Assembly (NCBI GenBank): GCA_019279435.1
Contig: JAAALK010000289.1
Location: forward strand, 50,533,164-50,597,163
Length of the DNA: 64,000 bases
Origin: Zizania palustris
Taxonomy: Eukaryota > Streptophyta > Magnoliopsida > Poales > Poaceae
Direction of reading: 5' to 3'
Both the position numbers and the translations under genes were made by a program. The notes beneath the pieces were generated by a model, which worked only from the letters and a program-made list of their open reading frames with translations, made no database searches and was not told the DNA's origin. This document shows, one piece after another, positions 55,312 to 64,000 of this stretch. Positions within the stretch are counted from its first letter, which is position 1. Every line of letters starts with the position of its first letter.

Positions 55312-56407
55312 TTAATCCTCGTCGTCGTCTTCCTCCAGCGACGCCGACCGTCTCCGCCAACTCAGCACGGCGCCCATCCGCGGCAGCCTCACCACCGAGT
55401 TCACCCTTGCCACACCCTCCAGAGCCTTCCACACCGTCGTCGTTCCCTCCTCCGCCTCGCCGCCGCGCAGGGCCTTCCGGAAGCTGCCCGTGAACGACTC
55501 GGCCTGAGGTTTCCCGTCTCTAGGGGCAGCGCCGCCAGTGCCGCTGCTTTCCTCCGACGGAGCGGCCGGCTTCAAGAAGAGGCAGACCACAGCGCAGTCG
55601 TCCACCATCGACGTCGGGAACTTACGCCGCCACGCACGCACCGCCCGCTCCACGATCTGCTTCGCCGCCTTGGATTGGTCAGTGGCCGACGACACGATCC
55701 TCATCACCTCCTTGTTGGATAGCACGTCCCATATCTACGCCCACAAATTAATTGATTCAGGCAAACGAGTTCATCAATAGAAACGTATATCTGTTTCAGT
55801 TAACAGCTGCTTTTCTGATTAAAACCACAAGGATTTGCACATTCATCTGGGGAATGAATGAATGGAATGGAAGCTGCCATCAGATAAAAATCCTTTCTTT
55901 TTCTTACTCCGTCGGTAGCGAGCACCAAGAACTCATCCTTCTCAGATAGCTTCCTGTAATAGACTTCTGGTGTACAGATAAGTCCATGGCTCTTGAGGCA
56001 GAAGTCTCCAAAGGCCCTTGCCATGGCGAGGCCCGGCGCATCCTGGTCTGGTAGCCACAGCCTTGGGACGTCCGGCTCGTCGTCCATGGCGAAAACTCGC
56101 CCCTTGCAGCTCAGGATCCTCTCAGCTTCACCTGTCACAAGCCCATATGATTGGCGAGCAAGTGCATGTATGAATTCAGACATCTCTGAAATGTGAGAAA
56201 TTCAGAAGCTCACTTGGAAGATCTGGTTTCAAGTCAGTGGTGAGCTGGACTGGAATTGGGTGGTCCTTGCTGTCCCGGGTGCAAAGAACAGCACGCGAAT
56301 CGCCCAAATTTGCAACCATCAGGTGATCACCCTATGCATAATAACAACAGTAGTCAAGAAACAGAATGATTCAAGAGTTCTGTATTTAGCCATGTAAACC
56401 ACTAACT

Positions 56408-56456
<49 letters not shown>

Positions 56457-57399
56457 ACTCAAAACCAAGTTCGGTTTTTGGCAGAAATTGTGCAGTTCCA
56501 GTACATGAACAAGACTATTGACAACAAAAAAATCCAAGTTTTATGGTTGCAATACTAGTACCTGCCTAACGACAGTGACAGCAGTTGTGCCACTACAAAT
56601 GCAGTCAATTCCGGAATGCTTCCTCAGCTCCTCATCCACATCCTCAAATGCCTTGACAAATATGTTCTTCCAGGTGGATAACAATTGCTTCTCATCGCTC
56701 GTATCACTGAATGATGAGGTGCAATCTGACTTGTCAGAGGAATCCAAATCTGTATTGCTGGAGGGATCTTGCTCAGCTTTCAGTGTCAAAGAGGATGATA
56801 GTTTCATCGGAAGAGCGTCCCGGACATGGCGAGCTACTTCCCTTCCAAGGGGGCCATGCCCATCAAAAACTCCACAAAAGATCTGACCCTTGTGTCCAGC
56901 AAAGTCCTACAACTTGACACAGGTAGCACATGAGATTCAGGAGGAAAAGTTAAATGTACTTGCACTCGAAGTGCTAGGCTGGAGAGATTCAGGTAGAGTA
57001 TTACAGAAAGAAATGCAGGTACATTTCAGGCTGCAAAATTTCGATTTCAGCAAAGCAGTGATGGATCTAGGGCATGGTGCTCAAACCGCGCTCGGAATTC
57101 AGCTTGTAGGGGGCAAACAATGACACTTGACACTTACTAGTACCAAAATGTGGGAGAAAATTGTACAGACAAGAAGCCAAGCAGCACTGGAGCAGACATG
57201 CGAGCAAAGTAGAGGAGGCTCTCTGAAGAGAGGTTACCTGGCAGGTTGTCATGGCGTCCTGGTTGGCGCCCTTCCATCCTTGCTTGGTGTGCATGGAGAC
57301 GCCAGCACTCCAGAGCTGCTGGTGGAAGAAGACGTCGTGCTTCCATGGGAAGCCCTCTTCCTCGAGGTCTTCCTCTCCCTTGCTGCAGCAGATCCCCAT
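55312..57399 (-). CDS. protein phosphatase 2C, clade E-like, five exons
   Basis: Complete gene of 423 residues; all junctions follow GT-AG and keep frame: exons 57238-57399, 56562-56906, 56214-56331, 55908-56131, 55312-55734. PP2Cs are Mg/Mn-dependent Ser/Thr phosphatases, often negative regulators in stress and hormone signalling. Metal-binding motifs are intact: VFDGHG (about 67-72), LGDSRAV (178-184), ARAFGD (246-251), LATDG followed by IWD (about 280-286) and DDCAVV (328-333). The N-terminus MGICCSK fits N-myristoylation at Gly2 plus palmitoylation at Cys4/5, so membrane attachment is likely. An acidic Ser-rich insert lies at about 95-135 and an acidic tail (LEEDDDED) ends the protein. 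The start is the first ATG after a CT/AGC-rich leader. Substrates unknown. Confidence 0.94.
56410..56454. repeat. (AC)n microsatellite in PP2C intron 2
   Basis: About 22 uninterrupted AC units, between the exons ending at 56562 and starting at 56331; likely polymorphic. Confidence 0.95.
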
Positions 57400-57847
57400 T
57401 GCTGCTGCTAGCTAGCTAGAGAAGAGCCAGCTCCCCAAGAATGGAGTGAGAGTATTGGGCATCTCAGAGTTTAATGCATGCAGATTTGTTTGTGTCCATT
57501 AATGGTGATGTTGTGCGTTGGGGGTGAGGTGAGGCACCCGGCCGATCGGCATTAATGAGGACGAATATGATGGCCGGCTGTATCGGTACCCAAAGACCTA
57601 CTGCTCCATTAAACAATTTGTACAAGTAGAAGCACTTGTCCATGAAAATCCTCAAGTAAACGTGGTTTTTTACTGTTGATCGCTTACTCCTGTGTGCGGG
57701 TCTATTCTTGGAGTACTGGACAGCAGAACGAATGGCACAGCGAATTCGATGCATCGTCAAGCCAAGCGATACGAGGTTTTTCTTTTTCTGAAGATAGACT
57801 GACTGTTTGAGTGAGTGAGTGAGCTCTGATCCTCTCATGGAGGCAAT
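57400..57847. other. PP2C upstream region
   Basis: Starts with a GCTAGCTAGCTAG leader. No second gene is seen, and no promoter element could be fixed with confidence. Confidence 0.45.
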
Positions 57848-58152
57848 TAGGGACGGCGGGTCAACGGGTACCCGATGAATGCAGATTTAAGTTCATTTTT
57901 ATATTTATGGGTTTATGGGTTCAGAACTTCAGATATCCATTTATTTTGCGGTTGGGTATGAATTTAAATTTAGACTATAAGTTGAACCCACGATAGGCTA
58001 CCCGTTAGGCTTCGACAATGGATTCGATTTTAGCTTTGAATCCACGTGCTTCATGAGTTCGGATTTATACGGATTTCGTAAATTTAAATTTACATGAGTT
58101 TAGTTGGTTTATTCATGGATGATTTCAAGCTGTTGTCATCCCTAGAGGCAAT
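57840..58152. mobile_element. hAT-type MITE with 8-bp target duplication
   Basis: Element 57848-58144 (297 bp) with ends TAGGGACG and CATCCCTA, flanked by perfect GAGGCAAT duplications (57840-57847, 58145-58152). No coding capacity. Short TIRs and an 8-bp duplication define the hAT superfamily. Confidence 0.88.
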
Positions 58153-58299
58153 GGAGCATGGAGAACTGGGATCCCTGGGCTCGACAGGTGGTACAATGCA
58201 GAAGTAGAAGTAGGTAGATGCACAAGGACGTTGTTAATCATAATGGCAACTGGTTGGTACACCAGCGGCCATTTATCATTTTTTTCAGGTCACTCACTC

Positions 58300-58419
58300 C
58301 TCTGCATCTGCCCTGCCTTGCCCTGCCCATCCGGCCTTGCCCTTCTTCACATGCTTCATCTCTGCATCTGCCCTGCCTTGCCCTGCCCATCCGGCCTTGC
58401 CCTTCTTCACATGCTTCAT
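58300..58419. repeat. two-copy 60-bp tandem repeat
   Basis: 'ctctgcatctgccctgcctt...cttcacatgcttcat' is repeated head to tail, the copies practically identical, with 'ccctgcc' words inside; no coding evidence. Confidence 0.9.
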
Positions 58420-58720
58420 CACACTTAACAATTCTAACATCTCTAATGTGTTTCCATGGTCCTTCAATCGCAACAGTTACAACAAAATTGCAAGTCTTCG
58501 TTCCAGGATACATACGACATAATAATATAGTGTGGAAATGCACACGATCTATTTCACCAAATGATATAGTGGAAATGCACTGAATGACCCAAAACAATAT
58601 CTTTGCTTCGTATGTGTGCTTTATATAAAGATATTTGATAATTTACACTCTAGGACTCACATTCGTTAACATAAATAGCTATACATATCAGTATAGTATC
58701 AAGAATAGCATCATAACCAA
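58420..58720. other. intergenic, no gene seen
   Basis: AT-rich; nothing recognised before the next element. Confidence 0.45.
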
Positions 58721-58919
58721 GAACATGTCATGTCCAGGCGTTACGGCCAGACATACACCAGACGGCGTCAGACACGGGATGTGCGACGCGCAGCCGAAAG
58801 CGCGACGCGCACAGCTGGCGCGTGTGAGGAGGAAATCAAGGCAAGTGGCTAAGATGGAAAATAGATAGCTTTCTATTATAGTTCATTCCTATTTAGGTGC
58901 TCCTTCCTTTCATTAGGTC

Positions 58920-60842
58920 CTCGCCATGCTGGACTTCACCGAGCCATTCATCGTCGAATGTGACGCTTTGTCACACGGCTTCAGTGCGGTCCTCGTCCAG
59001 GAAGGCCACCCAGTGGCATTCTTCAGTAGGCCGATAGTGCCCCGCCACCGCGCCCTCGCCACCTATGAGCGCGAACTCATCGGCCTTGTCCAAGCCGTCC
59101 GTAATTGGCGGTCGTACCTCTGGGGGCATCGCTTCCTCATCAAGACCGATCACTATAGCTTGAAGTACCCGCTCGATCAGCGTCTCGCGACGATCCCTCA
59201 ACATCATTGGGCAGACAAGCTTCTAGGCCTCGACTTCACCGTCGAGTACAAGGCCGGGGCGGCGAACGTGGTCGCTGACGCACTCTCTCGCCGCGACACA
59301 CCAGAAGAAGGGATTGTCTTGGTCCTATCGGGCCCGCGCTTCGACTTCATCGCGCGTCTTCAGCAAGCACAGCTCACCGACCCAGACCCTCGCTGCCATC
59401 CACGCTAAAGTACGCGCGGGTTCCCGTGGGGCTCCATGGGCGGTGGTCGATGGCATGATGTAGTACGCAAGCCGTCTCTACATCACGCCTGTGTCCCCCC
59501 TCCTGCATGAGATTCTACGGATCGTGCATGATGAGGGCCATGAAGGGGTACAACGCACTCTCCACCGACTATGGCGCGATTTTCATTTTCCTAACATGAA
59601 GCAGGAAGTACAAGACTTTGTTCGCGGATGTGTCACGTGTCAGCGCTACAAATCGGAGCACTTGCAGCCAGCCGACCTCCTTCTTCCCCTGCCAGTACCA
59701 CAGGGTGTGTGGTCGGACATCGCCATCGACTTCATCGAGGCGCTCCCTCGCGTGCGGGGCAAGTCGGTCATCCTCACCGTGATCGACCGGTTCAGCAAAT
59801 ATTCCCACTTCATCCCGCTCGCTCACTCGTACTCCATTGAGTCCATCGCCCAGGCGTTCTTCGCCGACATCGTCCGTCTCCATGGAGTGCCACAATCCAT
59901 CGTGTCCGACCGCGATTCGGTCTTCACATCGACATTTTGGCACGAGCTTATGCACTCGTGGGCATGCACCAAGCTACATATGACGACTGCCTTCCACCCG
60001 TAGTCGGATGGGCAGTCCGAGGTGGCTAACAGAGTCATCATCATGTACCTTCGCTGCCTCACGGGCGATCGACCGCGTCACTGGTTGCAGTGGCTCACAT
60101 GGGCAGAGTTCGTCTTCAATACGACATACCAAAGCTCACTTCGGGACACCCCGTTCCGGGTCATTTATGGGCGCGACCCACCGTCCATCCGGTCCTATGA
60201 GCCAGGGACACACGGATGGCGGCCGTTGCAAAGAACATGGAAGAACGCCAGGAGTTCCTCACTGACATCTGTGCTCGTCTTGAGCAAGCTCAAGAGGTTC
60301 AGAAGTATCACTACGACCAAGCCCATCGCGCTGTTGCGTACAAGGTCGGTGATTGGGTGCTGCTCCGACTTCATCAGCGCCCAGTGGCATCGCTGCCCCA
60401 GGCCACCTCCGGCAAGCTCAGGCCGCGCTACTTCGAGCCCTACCGCATCACCGAGATGATCAACGAGGTTGTTGTCCGCCTCGCTCTTCCACCTCAGGCT
60501 CGCCTACACGACGTGTTCCACGTGGCTCCACCTCAGGCTTGCCTACACGACGTGTTCCACGTGGGCCTCTTGAAGAAGTTCCACGACGCCCTGCCTGAGG
60601 CTCCTCCACCACTTCCGCCGGTCCACCACAGCACCATTGCTCCAGAACCTGACCGCGCTGTCCGTCGGCGCGTTGCTCATGGCATACAGCAGGTCCTGGT
60701 CCAGTGGAGGGGGCAGTCCGCGGCATCGGCCACCTGGGAAGATGTCGAGTCGTTCCGAGCCCGATATCCAACTTTTCAGCTCGAGGACGAGCTGCCTCTC
60801 GAGGAGTGTCATGTCCAAGCGTTACAGCTAGACATACACTAG
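58920..60842 (+). pseudogene. Reina-like RNase H, integrase and chromodomain
   Basis: RNase H with FIVECDALSHGFSAVLVQ and VEYKAGAANVVADALSRR (to 59330); a frame break near 59405; TAG at 59461; integrase zinc domain with HDEGHEGVQRTLH and CVTCQRYKSEH; core with IDFIEALPRVRGKSV, SDRDSVFTSTFW, then TAG at 60001 in the HPxSDGQSE motif; a frame break near 60210; a linker with a 39-bp in-frame duplication (60494-60570, PPQARLHDVFHVA); and a chromodomain LVQWRGQSAASATWEDVESF near 60690-60780. A chromodomain guides insertion to modified histones. Several lesions make it inactive. Confidence 0.88.
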
Positions 60843-61245
60843 ACGACATCGGATACGGGATGTGCGACGCGCAGCAGAATGCGCAACGCGCACAGCTGGC
60901 GTGTGTGAGGAGGAAATAAGGGCAAGTGGCTAAGATGGAAAATAGATAGCTTTCTATTATAATTCCTTCCTAATTAGTAGTTCCTTTCAATAGTTCCTAA
61001 ATAAGTGGACTGATAGCCATGTAATCATAGATAGCTTTCTACTATAGTTCCTTCCTATTTAGTAGCTCCTTCCTTTCATTAGGTCCTAAATAAGTGGGTT
61101 GATGGCTATATAAGGATGTAAGCAAACATGAAAGGAATCAAGCAATAAGACTATCTCCTAATCTCCTATTCTCTCTTAAGCCTACAGTAGAGGGATCTAA
61201 CCTCATCGGAGAAGACGAACAGTCAGGGGTTCAGCGCCCTTGACA
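60807..61245 (+). repeat. 3' LTR of the Reina-like element
   Basis: 439 bp. Contains a partial internal duplication (two 'gatagctttcta...gttccttcct' blocks near 60945-61075) absent from the 5' fragment, and a TATA box CTATATAAGG near 61106. Confidence 0.88.
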
Positions 61246-61250
61246 GAACA

Positions 61251-61725
61251 TCTTAAGAATGGAAAATAATCAATTTAAACACAATATATTTGCTTCATAT
61301 GCGTGCTTCAGAGATATTTAATAATTTATCATAGTGGCATTATATTTTTGTCTTCTAAAACTCACATTACACGTCAGTATCAAAAGTAACATCGTAATCA
61401 AGGAGAACGAATAACAAATGATCAATTTTTTTGTGCTTTACAAGTTACAACAAAAATACCACCTCCATTCACTGGCATGCACAAGCAAAAATACAATGAA
61501 CTCCCAAGACATTTTTCTGGCAAAGCTACCAGTAGATCAGCAATTCAGCACACTACTTCGCCCAATATGCCACAGAACTTTTGGAGTTCATCCTGTATGT
61601 CTGATTGAGGATAGTAGAGTTCATCCCGTATGTCTGATTGAGGATAGTAGCCAAGATCCTAGTATTGAAGTATTTAAACACAACTCAGGTGTTGTTTTCC
61701 ACAGCTTCTATGTTTGAAACATTTC
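61251..61725. other. intergenic / F-box gene 3' flank
   Basis: No gene recognised. A two-copy 34-bp tandem repeat (gagttcatcc...gaggatagta) lies at about 61583-61650. The later part probably includes the 3' untranslated region of the F-box gene. Confidence 0.5.
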
Positions 61726-64000
61726 AGTGTACAAGTAAATCCTGTGATTGTTGCTTCCATAGGTCACACGGTTGTAGCGCAACCTGCCAAGACAACTCCT
61801 GTTATTAGGAACTGTTTTATTACACACTGCATACCAGTTAATGAAACGTAAACACATGGGTGCACTACTTTGTAGTTTGTACTTTAGTTCTTCTAGACAA
61901 ATCAGTTCAAGACTGGCACAAAATAGAACAGTTCTCTAAATCTGGCTAATTTGTGTTTCTAATGAATTCAATATCTGGAGCAATCAGCATAGAAAATATA
62001 TTTGCACAGGGAAATGATTTGATATCACCAAAAGCTGTTTATACAACCACAAGAGAAATATAGAATACCTGGTAGGGTTTATTAATCCACTGGAAAACAC
62101 AACCACGGGCCTCGACAACTTTGACCATATGTGGAGGCACCATCGATTTGAATGCTTCATGAAGCTTCACTTTTCTCAGACCACAGACCATAAGAGCGGC
62201 TATCAATCCGTTAGGTGTAACACCAGATAAATGTACAATAGTCATGTTCTGCAAGCCACATATGCTTGAAAGGGAGATAAGTCCAATGTCGCTGACCGAA
62301 CAATAAGATAAGTTTATCTGTGGTGATGAGGACATGTTAATATGTTATTAACACAATTGTGAAACATGGTATTGCGATTATTACATTTACAGAAGAAAGG
62401 GTTAATACCTGCCGGAGGCTGTGAGAGAATTGGGAAAGGAAAATCATTCCCAAGTCATTGATTTCAAAGCATTTCTTGATATCAAGCTTGGAAAGTAGCC
62501 TGCATCCAGTTGCTATTTCTGAGAGACCAGCAGATGAAACCATGGGGCAGCCACGGATCTCCAATGTGTTCAGTTTTATGCATTTTGAAAGTGATCTCAA
62601 TGACCGGTCTGTTATTTTTGTGCAGTAGGACAAATTTATAGACTCCAACATTGGGCAGCCTTGAGCTATATGAGTAACCCCTACATCACTGATGCCCCCA
62701 GACCTGAAGCAGAAACTATCAGTTAGTCCTAAGCTCCTACCACAAAAATAAAGGAAACCAACAGTGCAACGTGTAGTGAATAACCTGTACAAATCGATTT
62801 CTCGGAGATCAGAGCAAGACTTGCTAATGTGGTTAAGGCCTTCATCACTTATCCTCAAGCATATGCCAATTTTTAAGCTTGAAAGTTTTCTGCATCCAGA
62901 GAGAGCTTTCAGACCTGAACAGGAAAAAAATAAGAGTTAATTTTATGTAACTTACAAAATATTTTTTCTATCCTCAGTTCAGCAGAAAAATCTTCTTACA
63001 TTCATCATCCAAATCGTTGTCAGTAAGGTCCAATTCCTCCAAGTGACTACAGTGCTTTCCAATCAGATGCATGCCTTCGCTAGAAACAAGGCTACAAGAC
63101 TCCATTCTCAGAGAGATGAGGGAAGGGCATGAGCTTGTTATGGCAGCTAATGAAACATCAGTGATTTTGCGACAACAAGTGATGTCTAGCTTCAGCAAAT
63201 TCTTCAGTCTTGACACGGCAAAAGAAAGATATGTATCTGTCACTCCAGAACACTTGCTCAGGCTCAACTCCCTTAAAGAAACACAGGATTTTCCAATGGA
63301 TTTCAGTCCATCAGGCATGAATTGGCAACCATCCAGCTTCAAGGTCTGCAATTTATGAATCATTTTGAAGCTGCTTGACATTGAAGGAGTAACCTGTCAC
63401 AAGAACAGTGTAAATAAACTGGAGCTCAAGCTATGTCCAGGTGATACAACTAGATGTCTGGATACTTACAGGACAGCAGTATGATAGATTCAGTTCCAAC
63501 AGATTTGGCATTGCATTCACAACGGACAGAACACCAACATGAGTGACATTGTAAGAGTTTGACATATCAAGCACCTACAAGAGTACAGGCATAATCTCCA
63601 CAGTCAGTGACAAGAATTTCTGATACTCTTACTGTTGAAGACAAACATATGATTTAGTCCAGCTTGTTAAAATGAATGTGCTCCAGCAGAAGACACTAAA
63701 CAAGTGCATTTATCAGATTCAAATTTAGTGAATACCTGTAGTGATTTACTGCATTCTTGATCAAGACTATCAAGGGCATCATCATCAATTCCATTGCATC
63801 CCACCAGTATTAGCACTTCAAGATTTTGTAGCTTCATGATGGCCGGAAAGCAATTTTTTACAATCTGCACGGGCAGTTTTTCTTCGTGTGAGAAGTGTGA
63901 CTAGTTCATCAACAAAATTACAAGGTAAATTAATATATATAACCACAAGATGCTGATAAAACAACTGGACAGGAGAAAATGGAAGTTGGGTAGCTACTAC
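61726..64000 (-). CDS. F-box/LRR-repeat protein (FBL3-like), 3' part, runs off right edge
   Basis: Eight exons are visible with good GT-AG junctions: about 63736-63864, 63470-63574, 63000-63393, 62785-62914, 62409-62703, 62069-62317 and a last exon about 61726-61783; sequence upstream of 63864 is intron. The product is a run of cysteine-containing leucine-rich repeats (LKLDGCQFMPDGLKSIGKSC, LKLDITCCRKITDVSLAAI, INLSYCTKITDRSLRSLSKC) and ends with VVEARGCVFQWINKPYQ plus PCDLWKQQSQDLLV, matching the C-terminus of FBL3-type plant proteins. Such proteins select substrates for SCF ubiquitin ligases. The F-box lies beyond the window. No stop or frame break was seen. The last-exon stop position may be off by a base or two. 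Confidence 0.9.

Larger units (their letters stand above)
58721..61250 (+). mobile_element. Reina-like Ty3/gypsy element with internal deletion
   Basis: Element 58726-61245 between GAACA duplications (58721-58725, 61246-61250); ends TGTCATG and TTGACA. The first 195 bp are the start of the 5' LTR, which joins RNase H coding sequence at about 58920, so the rest of the LTR, gag, protease and RT are missing. Then come integrase, chromodomain and a complete 3' LTR (60807-61245). The short LTR and chromodomain fit the Reina clade. Confidence 0.9.

Noticed and set aside
58218..58597. ORFs over the 60-bp tandem repeat
   Set aside because: They exist because the repeat length is a multiple of three; no conserved motif or gene context.
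1..64000. tRNA, rRNA or CRISPR
   Set aside because: No cloverleaf, rRNA block or spaced direct-repeat array was seen; sequences resembling tRNA-Met are primer binding sites.

Overview
The window is nuclear DNA of a flowering plant, most likely a grass. The signs are intron-containing genes for a DYW-class PPR protein, a clade-E-like PP2C and an F-box/LRR protein, together with dense nested Ty1/copia, Ty3/gypsy, CACTA, hAT and Mutator-like elements whose leaders prime on initiator tRNA-Met. No bacterial features, tRNA, rRNA or CRISPR were seen. The species cannot be named from the sequence alone.

Layout. 1-9868: two related copia elements on the minus strand. The first (1-4730) is inserted into the integrase start of the second (4731-9868). 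9869-12290: a truncated chromovirus-type LTR on the plus strand. 12291-14033: an intergenic stretch with an AT-rich tandem array. 14034-15971: an intact single-exon PPR-DYW gene. 16476-16741: a Mutator-like MITE. 17094-34421: an LTR of a Tat-like gypsy element (left end inferred) split by a 16.5 kb CACTA transposon (17268-33722, TSD TGA). The CACTA carries decayed TNPD and TNPA genes and is itself interrupted by a CRM-like gypsy element (24019-31508, TSD AGTAC). 34422-37160 and 44603-44692: Tat-like interior with an antisense coiled-coil ORF, split by a third copia element (37161-44602, TSD GAGAG). 44693-47923: the 3' half of a second Tat element (minus strand). 47924-48070: an LTR scrap. 48071-53715: the 5' half of a Tekay/Del-like chromovirus (minus strand) with a 3.5 kb LTR.

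From 53716 the sequence returns to host DNA. There is a broken exon of a plastid-type 4-alpha-glucanotransferase (DPE1-like) split by a solo copia LTR. Next comes a complete five-exon PP2C gene (minus strand), then a hAT MITE (TSD GAGGCAAT), an internally deleted Reina-like gypsy element (58726-61245, TSD GAACA) and the 3' part of an F-box/LRR gene (minus strand) that runs off the right edge.

The host genes show no operon-like coupling. PPR-DYW proteins edit organellar RNA, PP2C and F-box/LRR proteins are signalling and protein-turnover components, and DPE1 would act in starch metabolism. The most informative content is the nesting order, several exact target-site duplications, and the decay pattern: most in-frame stops in the elements are TAG, which fits cytosine deamination of CAG codons in CHG-methylated DNA. 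No convincing new autonomous biological system was found. The strongest unexplained structures are arrays of a 15-bp inverted repeat in one copia family, CxxC/coiled-coil modules in the gag of another, LTR-encoded integrase tails, and long palindromes at the CACTA ends.
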